From 21-14-0-10-47-8 sp966211795 (GTDB lineage Bacteria; Bdellovibrionota; Bdellovibrionia; Bdellovibrionales; Bdellovibrionaceae): a DNA stretch of 64,000 nucleotides. The stretch spans positions 124,001 through 188,000 of the forward strand of contig CBIHNW010000006.1 in assembly GCA_966211795.1 (NCBI GenBank). Reading direction: 5' to 3'. Below, piece by piece: positions 44,630 to 51,666 of the stretch. Within the stretch, counting starts at the first letter, position 1, and each line of letters opens with the position of its first letter. A program made the position numbers and the translations under genes. The notes under the pieces were generated by a model, which was given only the letters and a program-made list of their open reading frames with translations, was not told the DNA's origin and made no database searches.

Positions 44630-44945
44630 CTGGTCCTCCGATTGTGACGTGATCCCGTTATCGGTGCCGGCATGGAAAGAAAGAGATCGTTGTCAAAACC
44701 GCGAAGTGTGTGAATCTCAGGGCCGTATGGTTGCCTTTAGAAATCGTGAAGGTATCTGTCGATCGACAATGAAGGCACCGAGTTTCTCAATAAAAGCTGA
44801 TTTTGAGATCAAAAAAATATTTAGCGAGAAAGCCGAATCAAGAACTTCCGAAGGCAAAAAACGGTGAGTGCATGCCGGGGCGATTTCCAGTTGTTTCAAA
44901 TCGAGACGTGCTTAAGGCCCGGTGCCGGAAGTCCGAAGAGAAAAT
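44630..44945. other. Divergent intergenic region
   Basis: 316 bp between the chemotaxis receptor (minus) and a lipoprotein gene (plus). It carries the perfect palindrome TGTCGATCGACA at 44757-44768, a possible operator. Short open frames in it show no coding signs. Confidence 0.45.
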
Positions 44946-45971
44946 ATGCGATTCGATTTTAGATTTGCGATTCTCTCTGCTTGTTTCCTATTGTCGGCCT
45001 GTGAGCGGCCGACAGGCCAAGATTCGTCGAGCCACGTGCTCATTCGAACTCCCAATTTAGCATTATCGGCCAGTGTTTCCGCTCAGTCTGCCATTCCGGT
45101 GGGAAAGAAAGCTTGCTACGGCGTCAGCGTGACCGGTGACGGGATCGGTTCCGGTGGTGGTGGCAGCTGCGGCCTTTCAGTCGGAGTGTCGGCCGGTTTT
45201 GTGGATGGTAGCTCGACCCTGAGTCTGGAAGTCCCCCGTGGAGCTGATCGAACCTTTGAGCTCTTGATTTACCTCGTGAATTCGTCCGAGGCTTGCCCCC
45301 AGTTTGATCCGGCCATGCTTTCCAAATTGGTGGATCTGAAAAAGATTTATCGTTCGGGAAAAACGTCAGGGGTGACGTTGAATCAAGATCAGCAAGATGT
45401 GGCGATCGATGTTTCCTTTCCCGGAGAAGATCAGTCCTTGGCGACGGTTGAGCCGGCCGTTGCCTCTTGCTCGATGGGAAGCATGTTAAAAGCAAGCCTT
45501 CTCAGCAGCGGTGATATTATCGATGCGAACGGAAACGATTTGGCAGCGCTTTCTTCGCCGATGAATGCGGCTTTTTATATCACCGCTCTGGGTGGAGATT
45601 TTGGCATCGGCACTTTGTCGAGCAGTGATATTTTGAATCTTCCATTGGCCAATGCCGTCCCGACACCGCCCGAAGTTTTTTCGGTGACCCGAAAGCCAGA
45701 TTCAGGTGTTTATTACGGTCTTCTGCATTCCGGAAAAATTGTCTCGATGGATGTGGGAACCGGTTTCTATACCGAATTAGACTCTAGCAACTGTCCGTTT
45801 GCGGTCACCAATTGCGATGCGCCGGAATGGATGCAGTCAATTAGCGCCGGGACCGGCAAAGACTTGTTTGGATTGGATCACGGCGGAAATATTTATTTCA
45901 TCCGCCAGGCCGACGTGGATGCCATCGGCGTTCAAGTGCCCGCCAATGTCGTCCAAGTGTCTTTCTACTAA
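44946..45971 (+). CDS. Lipoprotein of unknown function
   Basis: 341 residues from ATG 44946, behind GAAGAG. Lipobox LLSACE. The mature part is Ser/Gly/Asp-rich and likely beta-structured, with SLEVPRGADRTFELLIYLV, CPQF and paired Cys (NCPFAVTNCDAPEW). Late segments (GKIVSMDVGTGFYTEL, DLFGLDHGGNIYFI) resemble beta-propeller blades, so a small propeller is possible. No family name. Confidence 0.7.
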   Translation: MRFDFRFAILSACFLLSACERPTGQDSSSHVLIRTPNLALSASVSAQSAIPVGKKACYGVSVTGDGIGSGGGGSCGLSVGVSAGFVDGSSTLSLEVPRGADRTFELLIYLVNSSEACPQFDPAMLSKLVDLKKIYRSGKTSGVTLNQDQQDVAIDVSFPGEDQSLATVEPAVASCSMGSMLKASLLSSGDIIDANGNDLAALSSPMNAAFYITALGGDFGIGTLSSSDILNLPLANAVPTPPEVFSVTRKPDSGVYYGLLHSGKIVSMDVGTGFYTELDSSNCPFAVTNCDAPEWMQSISAGTGKDLFGLDHGGNIYFIRQADVDAIGVQVPANVVQVSFY

Positions 45972-45986
45972 CTCATCTGACAGTTT

Positions 45987-46754
45987 TTAAAAAGCAGCGC
46001 CGCCTTTAAATTGCGGGCTTTGCAAGTGTCCAGCCGCAACTCCGGTTCCATGAATCGTCACTTTGCATGAAGCAAAGCCATTGTTGTCCGGACAGCACAT
46101 GGTTCCATACGTGCCGCTGACGCTCGCGTAACTGCATCCTTGAATGGAAGCGCCGGTGCCAGCGGATCCCTCTGAGCAACGGTACGAAGCAACACTTTTA
46201 TTATATGAAATAGGAGCATTCGGTTTTTTCCCAGTGACCGAGTCTTGCGGCTGATTGTTTTTGCCCCAATTGTCATAGGTTGAATACCAAGTCGAAGCCC
46301 CGGATTGAGGTTTGATCCAATAATATCCAAGGAACTGATTGGGATCGGCGGCGGAAGTGCTGAGATTGGCGATGGTGCAAACATGAGAGCTCGGTCCGCA
46401 GAGCGAAAGGGCGGCCGAATAAGTAACTGTCCCCGAACAGAAGAAGGGACCTTGGGGTAAAATTTTTGTAGGTGCCTGGTTGGCGGCGCACATTCCAGCG
46501 CCCGTGATCGTCGTCATTTTTTTTGTCGCCAAGGTGACATTCGAAAAGCCCGTGACGATGTTAGAGCCCGTGACTTTGTCATAACATTCGACCGAGTAAG
46601 TGACGGTGCCGCTGCTGGGATTGGTCAATTGCAATTTGCCATCCGGAACGCTGATGGAAACGGAGCGATCCGCCCAAGCTGTTGCGCCGATCATCAAGGT
46701 GATCGATGTTAAGGTGAGGAGACTGAGACCAATTTGCTGCCATCGAGTTTTCAT
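45987..46754 (-). CDS. Secreted Cys-containing protein
   Basis: 255 residues with signal peptide (QIGLSLLTLTSITLMIGATAWA). An N-terminal strand-rich domain (VSISVPDGKLQLTNPSSGTVTYSVECYD) is followed by a Gly/Ser/Tyr-rich part with about ten Cys, including YGTMCCPD, which suggests disulfide bonding. No family recognised. Convergent with the lipoprotein gene ending at 45971. Confidence 0.7.
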   Translation of the reverse strand: MKTRWQQIGLSLLTLTSITLMIGATAWADRSVSISVPDGKLQLTNPSSGTVTYSVECYDKVTGSNIVTGFSNVTLATKKMTTITGAGMCAANQAPTKILPQGPFFCSGTVTYSAALSLCGPSSHVCTIANLSTSAADPNQFLGYYWIKPQSGASTWYSTYDNWGKNNQPQDSVTGKKPNAPISYNKSVASYRCSEGSAGTGASIQGCSYASVSGTYGTMCCPDNNGFASCKVTIHGTGVAAGHLQSPQFKGGAAF

Positions 46755-46820
46755 AAACTTCCCTTCGACGCCTTCATTGCAAACAAAAATTAAAACTCGG
46801 TCAATCTCAAACTTGAAATG

Positions 46821-48047
46821 TCAAAGTTGAAACAGGGCCCGAAAGATCAGGTGCACTCGCTCCAACGAATTTTCAAAAAAGAAAAATGCGATGGTGATAA
46901 AACAAAAAGTGATCGACCACGCAATCAACTTCCAGATGCGTCCTGCAGGTTTTGGCGCGGATGACAGGCGGTAATAATGATGAATGGCCAAACCAAGCGA
47001 ATGAATCCAAGCAAAAATCATATAGTTCCATTGCAGGCCGTGCCAAAACCCCATGATGGTCAACACCAGGGCGCTGAGCCATGGAACGAAATGATTGTAA
47101 CGAATGGCAAGCTTCGAGCGCAAAATCATTTTGGAGAGCGGAGTGAAGATCATCAAATTTAAATATTCGGTTAAGCTCATATGCCAGCGTTGCCAAAACT
47201 GCCGAATGTTGACTGCTAAGAGGGGTCTGTCGAAATTCTCTTTCGCTTCCAGGCCAAGCCCCGCAGATAAACCAATGATGACATCGCAAAAACCAGAAAA
47301 ATTGACGTACATATAAAAAGTGTAAGCGAAGAGCCCAATTAAAAACTGAGAGACGTCCAGCTTCGATTCGATCGTGTAGGTGCGACTGAGGGTGAGCTGA
47401 TAAAAGATGCCGCTGATAAAGTAAAATTTAAAAAGTCCGACCGCGATCCGTAAGATCGCCGTCCAAGCCAAGCTCAGGTCGCGTTGGGTTTTTCCGCGAA
47501 GAAATTCGTCGTAGCGAAGGTAAGAGTTGATCGGACCCACGATCAATGTTTTCGGATCAAAGGTGTAAGAGATCGCGCCCAGAAGAGAAGGGGACTTGGT
47601 GTATTCGGTCATCATCAGGCTCAGGCGAAAACTGAGATAGGAAAATCCGATCCAGACTTCGCCCGCTTTTAAAATTCCACCACGGGCAAAGACCGGCACG
47701 GCCCACGAACCCAACCAGACACTGATGTCGGCAAAGGTCACCGATCTCAAACACTGAATGGCGATCCAACCCAAAACTGGCGTCAGGGCGGCAAGGTAGG
47801 TTCTTTTTCGTTTTAGAAGCAAAAGCCCTATGCCGATGATGAGAATGCTATAAACCAAGTAGCCGATGAAAAACCAGAGCTGCTGAAGCGCTAAATCTGC
47901 CTGATAGAAAAAAAGAAAATAACAAGCCGTTAGGTTCAAAACCAGAAAGAGCAAAGCGACGCCACGGACCTTGCGCATGAAACTGAATGCGAATGCCAGG
48001 ATGAGGTAAGCCGTCAAAAAAGCCGGATGCCGGAACAGAATTTCCAT
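46821..48047 (-). CDS. MBOAT family O-acyltransferase (DltB/AlgI-like)
   Basis: 408 residues with about ten membrane helices. The MBOAT core is present: FYMYVNFSGFCDVIIGLSAGLG, NFDRPLLAVNIRQFWQRWHMSL (the N/R-x-F-W-x-R-W-H-x-SL motif) and the catalytic His in TIMGFWHGLQWNYMIF. Enzymes of this type (DltB, AlgI, PatA) move acyl groups across the membrane onto envelope polymers. It is the last gene of a five-gene minus-strand operon with FkbH-like, ACP, SGNH-like and microprotein genes, and starts 3 bp after the microprotein stop codon. The acyl group is probably set by the FkbH/ACP pair. Confidence 0.92.
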   Translation of the reverse strand: MEILFRHPAFLTAYLILAFAFSFMRKVRGVALLFLVLNLTACYFLFFYQADLALQQLWFFIGYLVYSILIIGIGLLLLKRKRTYLAALTPVLGWIAIQCLRSVTFADISVWLGSWAVPVFARGGILKAGEVWIGFSYLSFRLSLMMTEYTKSPSLLGAISYTFDPKTLIVGPINSYLRYDEFLRGKTQRDLSLAWTAILRIAVGLFKFYFISGIFYQLTLSRTYTIESKLDVSQFLIGLFAYTFYMYVNFSGFCDVIIGLSAGLGLEAKENFDRPLLAVNIRQFWQRWHMSLTEYLNLMIFTPLSKMILRSKLAIRYNHFVPWLSALVLTIMGFWHGLQWNYMIFAWIHSLGLAIHHYYRLSSAPKPAGRIWKLIAWSITFCFITIAFFFFENSLERVHLIFRALFQL

Positions 48048-48050
48048 GCG

Positions 48051-48203
48051 CTAAAAACTCTGGTACACAAACGGCACGCGAAAGCCATGTTCGGGAACCG
48101 ACAGAAAAACGAGAATGCCAATCAGGCACAACAGAAAGATGCAAATCTCGCAAAGCAAAATCCATTTTGAGCGTTTGGTCTTTTGGGGTTGATTACTGGG
48201 CAC
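48051..48203 (-). CDS. DltX-like membrane microprotein ending FVYQSF
   Basis: A 50-residue protein from GTG 48203 with AGGA 4 nt upstream; it overlaps the upstream gene by 11 bp and stops 3 bp before the MBOAT ATG. A basic N-terminus (KTKRSK) precedes one hydrophobic segment (WILLCEICIFLLCLIGILVF) and the C-terminus is ...FRVPFVYQSF. DltX, the small protein of the D-alanylation system, has one membrane helix and a C-terminal F-x-Y-x-x-F motif whose Tyr is proposed to carry the acyl group during transfer; here the same spacing (F-V-Y-Q-S-F) is met exactly. Position beside an MBOAT gene fits. Too short for ordinary gene callers. Confidence 0.75.
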   Translation of the reverse strand: MPSNQPQKTKRSKWILLCEICIFLLCLIGILVFLSVPEHGFRVPFVYQSF

Positions 48204-49338
48204 CCAGTCCTCCGATAGCCTGACCGATCCAATGGCTCCACAACCGGCTGGCCGTGGGGGTCAAGTTTTCCCCCGCAAAAAACTGTTCAATTTCTTTTTC
48301 AGAATACACCTGTTTGATCCATTTCGGAGCGACACCTAAAATCAAAGGGGTGGAAATTTTTGCTGTCGGAGAGGCCGAGCCATCAATCGCTCTTCTCGAG
48401 GCTGATCTCCTTAAATCCGAAGGCGATGAGCTTTCGTTTGCGGATGATTCCATTTCTTGCAGAAGGCGGGGCCAGTCGGCCACTTCTTGAATCTCGTCAT
48501 GCTCAAAATCTTCCTTTAAGGGTGAGCTTAAAAGCCAGACTTTGACGCCTTTGGCTTGCAGATGCCGAATCAAGTTTAAAAACAATTCTTTCTGAGTCCC
48601 AGAAAGAGAGGCGCCACCAGTTTGCAAAGCCTTTGAGGGAAGAGTTTGGTAAACCAACCGCTCGGTCGGAACTTTCAGACTCTTGAGAAGCAAAGGGTGA
48701 TCGGGATCCGAGGCTCGGATGCGGGCGCCCCAGCGGTCCGTCGCGGCCGGTTCACGAGAGGCCAACACTGGACGAAAGAGAACGGAAATGTGGCGCAAAG
48801 ATCCCATCACCGTCGCACTGTAGAGCTTGAATTGCTCGGTGAAGCTTAAACCCGTGACGATTTTTCGGTCTTCGCCGTGCAGCCACCAGTAATGCGAGTC
48901 CGGATGCGGAAAATGTTCTCCGTCATTAAATCTCGGCGTGGACAGGACGATGTTTTTCACTTGGCGATGATTTAAAAGTTCTTCGCTCAGAAGAGCGCTG
49001 ACTTCGGCGCTGAAGTGGTTGTAACCGAGATTCAAAGCCCGAATGTCATGGCCCGTGGCGCGTTTGACTTCGGCTTCAATCACGTCCGGATGAATGTGCC
49101 ACCACACGGTGCAGGGACCGATGAAGACCCAATCCAGAGGAGATTTTTCATGATAAAGCTGCTGGCGCCAAAATTCGAGATCGGCATTGTCCGTGGTTGA
49201 AAGCTGCAACAGTCGATCGTGGTCAAGGTGCAAAGCTTCGAGAAAAAAAGGCGATGCCAACACCGCCATTGAAAGGCAGAGAAATAAGACCGCATCGCCA
49301 AGACTGCGAAATGCAGACGGGATCCGCAAGCGAATCAT
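48193..49338 (-). CDS. SGNH/DltD-like membrane-anchored protein
   Basis: 381 residues with one N-terminal helix (LGDAVLFLCLSMAVLASPFFLEAL) and an extracytoplasmic domain. WVFIGPCTVWWHI (residues 70-82) aligns in position with SGNH block I (GxSxx), but has Cys-Thr where the nucleophile Ser is usual; LNLGYNHFSAEV resembles block III (N), and ENLTPTAS near the C-terminus resembles the D-x-x-H-L-T-x-x-G block, with Asn for His. DltD and AlgX/AlgJ proteins play this part in MBOAT systems and help acyl transfer to the polymer. The apparent loss of Ser and His suggests a Cys-dependent enzyme or a binding-only protein. The family assignment is tentative. Confidence 0.65.
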   Translation of the reverse strand: MIRLRIPSAFRSLGDAVLFLCLSMAVLASPFFLEALHLDHDRLLQLSTTDNADLEFWRQQLYHEKSPLDWVFIGPCTVWWHIHPDVIEAEVKRATGHDIRALNLGYNHFSAEVSALLSEELLNHRQVKNIVLSTPRFNDGEHFPHPDSHYWWLHGEDRKIVTGLSFTEQFKLYSATVMGSLRHISVLFRPVLASREPAATDRWGARIRASDPDHPLLLKSLKVPTERLVYQTLPSKALQTGGASLSGTQKELFLNLIRHLQAKGVKVWLLSSPLKEDFEHDEIQEVADWPRLLQEMESSANESSSPSDLRRSASRRAIDGSASPTAKISTPLILGVAPKWIKQVYSEKEIEQFFAGENLTPTASRLWSHWIGQAIGGLGAQ

Positions 49339-49592
49339 TTTCCATCCTCGGGTGATGAGAGATGGCTTTGAATCAGCTGCACCAGCTCGCCTATGTTTCG
49401 GGCCGTCTCCACTTCGCCCAGATTGAAGCGAATTTGAAAGCGCTTTTCGGTCTCGACAATGATTTGGATCTGGGCGATCGAATCCCAGCCGGGAACCTGG
49501 CGGGCCGAGGTCGTGGCCGACAAAGAGGGAGCCTCGGGTAAAACCAATGCAAAGATATCTTGAAGCTGGTTGTAAATCTGCTGCTCAGACAT
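49335..49592 (-). CDS. Acyl carrier protein
   Basis: 85 residues from ATG 49592, which overlaps the upstream FkbH-like gene by 8 bp. The phosphopantetheine attachment site is GWDSIAQIQIIV (Ser in D-S-I), with the usual four-helix pattern around it (IYNQLQDIFALVL; ARNIGELVQLIQSHL). It overlaps the SGNH-like gene by 4 bp. In FkbH systems this ACP would carry the glyceryl unit; in the dlt comparison it takes the place of DltC. Confidence 0.88.
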   Translation of the reverse strand: MSEQQIYNQLQDIFALVLPEAPSLSATTSARQVPGWDSIAQIQIIVETEKRFQIRFNLGEVETARNIGELVQLIQSHLSSPEDGK

Positions 49593-51306
49593 TCGCTGGC
49601 GGCTCCGGGGTGAGGTGAAATGAACGAAGCTCATGACCCGTCTCAGAATTTTCAAGAAATCGCAGATCGAGCAGAGACTTGAAAAAGAGATCATTTCGCT
49701 CGGTCGACCGCGCTAGCAAATGGATGGTTCGCGCCTGCGGATACTGATTTTGCAAAAGCTTTAAGACGCGGGATTCGATTTTTCGGTTCAGGCTTCGACA
49801 GCTCATCACCCAATCTTCGATGCATAAAATGTCCTCTTGCAGATGCACCAATATAGCGCCGACCAATCCCAGGTCACTGAGGCGATCCTGAACTGAATAA
49901 GAAAATCCCGTCAGCCGGTGCTGGCCCTTGGCGATATCGGCGATTTCGGAATGGGTGCGACGCTCGGTTCGCTGATTGAATTGATTGGTTTTTTGAAACA
50001 GTTGATAAATGCGTCCCAAGTTTTCATCTTGAAAACTTTGAAAGTGAATTTGGATTTGCAGGCTGTCCAGAAACTCGTCATGAGTGCGAAAGGTTTGCGA
50101 TAGAGTTTGTTGCTCGAGAAGGGCGCGGTAGCTATCGGTTCGATGATGGTCCGCTTGCGTCTGGTTTTGCCAATCCCAACAAACAGCCTGCCGAACTTGG
50201 GACGGTCGGTGTGCCAGATTGGTGGAAAGGTGCAACACCTGCAGTTTTGGTAGATGCGACTGAGCCTCGGTGATTTCGTAGGCATCATCATCGATGAAAA
50301 GAATTTGATCCACAGAAAGACCCAGTTTTTCGCTGATGTCTTTTAGACTTTTGTGTTTGGGTTCCCAGCTGGCCCAGATGCCGACAAAGTCTTCACTTTT
50401 CAGAGGGGTCGGCAGTTTCTGCAAGGCCTCTTGAACCTGGGCCCGATCATTTTTCGTGACCAAGGCCAAAAGCATTCCGCTTTCTTTGAAAAATCTCAGC
50501 TGCTGCTGAAAATCAAAATAAAATTCACCGACCGGATCGTGACCACCAATGCGCAGGCCGGATAAGCCGTCTTCAGATAAGATTCCGCCCCACAAGGTTT
50601 GATCCAGATCGAGCGCTAAGACTTTGGTGAAGGGGCGATCGAATTTTTGAAACTGTTGAAAAATCTGATCGGCGATTTCAACGCAAGCATCGGATGAAAA
50701 GTACATCTTGGACTCGTACCAGCCACGAAAGTCGAAAAACTGCGTCGCGCCGGTTTGCGCGATCAGCTGAGATAGCGGCAGGATGTGACGGGCATCATTC
50801 CGGCGGCGCATTTCGGCGTTCAGATGCTTTCGTGCTTGCTGAATCTCAGGAAGTAAATTCCAACTGAGAAAATCCGGACCGATGGCATCTTCAAAGAACA
50901 AAACGGCGCGCGAGTTTTTGCGGGCCTGCTCCAGAATCACTTGTCTATTGGAAATTTCCGCTTCGACATTGAGCGGAACTTCTCTGAGAGAGCCACTGAC
51001 AAGGCTGAATAAGGGTTGAAAAAAAATGACGGTGAGATCCGCCGCGAAATCTGCAAACTGGGAATGGCTTTGCAGGATTTCGCTTTCAAAACCATTGAAG
51101 GGGGCCAGATGCAATTCGGTTTCGATCTCGTTCAAACGGCCTTGGGCCTGCAGCACATTTGCAAGGATCTGCAGATTCGACCAGCCCATCAGCGCGATTT
51201 TCAAAGTTTTAGATGAGGTTGGATTTTTGGATGAGACTGAAGGTTTCGGCAATAGCGGACGCCGGCGCAGAAAGTCGGAAAAATCATTAAACTTTTGAAA
51301 TCTCAT
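49585..51306 (-). CDS. FkbH-like HAD-IIIC protein (predicted glyceryl-ACP synthase)
   Basis: 573 residues from ATG 51306. The HAD motif LALDLDQTLWGG (D234, D236, T238) starts the FkbH domain; VTKND, FIDDD, and the C-terminal KTNQFNQRTER, RLSDLGLVGA and IEDWVMSCRSLNRKIE (Cys504) are all conserved FkbH features. The ~200-residue N-terminal part is SGNH-like (LMGWSN...). FkbH-type proteins bind glyceryl-phosphate from 1,3-bisphosphoglycerate, dephosphorylate it and transfer the glyceryl group via the Cys to an ACP. It is first in the operon, and its product would feed the MBOAT enzyme. The substrate assignment follows from family, not from this sequence. Confidence 0.88.
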   Translation of the reverse strand: MRFQKFNDFSDFLRRRPLLPKPSVSSKNPTSSKTLKIALMGWSNLQILANVLQAQGRLNEIETELHLAPFNGFESEILQSHSQFADFAADLTVIFFQPLFSLVSGSLREVPLNVEAEISNRQVILEQARKNSRAVLFFEDAIGPDFLSWNLLPEIQQARKHLNAEMRRRNDARHILPLSQLIAQTGATQFFDFRGWYESKMYFSSDACVEIADQIFQQFQKFDRPFTKVLALDLDQTLWGGILSEDGLSGLRIGGHDPVGEFYFDFQQQLRFFKESGMLLALVTKNDRAQVQEALQKLPTPLKSEDFVGIWASWEPKHKSLKDISEKLGLSVDQILFIDDDAYEITEAQSHLPKLQVLHLSTNLAHRPSQVRQAVCWDWQNQTQADHHRTDSYRALLEQQTLSQTFRTHDEFLDSLQIQIHFQSFQDENLGRIYQLFQKTNQFNQRTERRTHSEIADIAKGQHRLTGFSYSVQDRLSDLGLVGAILVHLQEDILCIEDWVMSCRSLNRKIESRVLKLLQNQYPQARTIHLLARSTERNDLFFKSLLDLRFLENSETGHELRSFHLTPEPPANV

Positions 51307-51369
51307 CACAATCTATTCCAACGAGGACTTTTGGGCTTGGCAATTGAAAATCCGGCTTCTCGTCCAGTG

Positions 51370-51555
51370 CTAGTTGACAGCGCGCACTACGAGACCTTTC
51401 AGTGGAGAAACGTTTGCTCCATGCTGCGGATTCGAAAATAAAGTTTGGTCAGGCATTGTCGTGTTCCCTGAAACTTTAGAATTGGTGAAGGAAATCCCCG
51501 CAGGCCCAGTGGTGGCTTTGCACATGTCATAGGCAATTAGAGCTTTCGCTATCAT
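51370..51555 (-). CDS. Small frame of uncertain status
   Basis: 61 codons from ATG 51555, divergent from the aconitase gene, in a 360-bp intergenic stretch (51307-51666). The composition (ATTGPAGISFTNSKVSG, SPLKGLVVRAVN) looks like the C-terminal part of a beta-structured secreted protein, but there is no signal peptide or clear ribosome site. It may be a fragment of a decayed gene. The rest of the stretch shows no other feature. Confidence 0.25.
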   Translation of the reverse strand: MIAKALIAYDMCKATTGPAGISFTNSKVSGNTTMPDQTLFSNPQHGANVSPLKGLVVRAVN

Positions 51556-51666
51556 CTTGTTTTCAATATGACACGGCGAGCGTGGTTAAAATCGCTTTGG
51601 ATCCTTGGGGGATTCGGCGTTAAAGTCCTGGAATCACCAACAATATTCCAGATTGGTAGGCCCAAT

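Noticed and set aside
51568..51666. Aconitase start at 51568 with an export-like N-terminus (MTRRAWLKSLWILGGFG)
   Set aside because: Aconitase is cytoplasmic, the extension matches no relatives, and ATG 51667 gives the family length.
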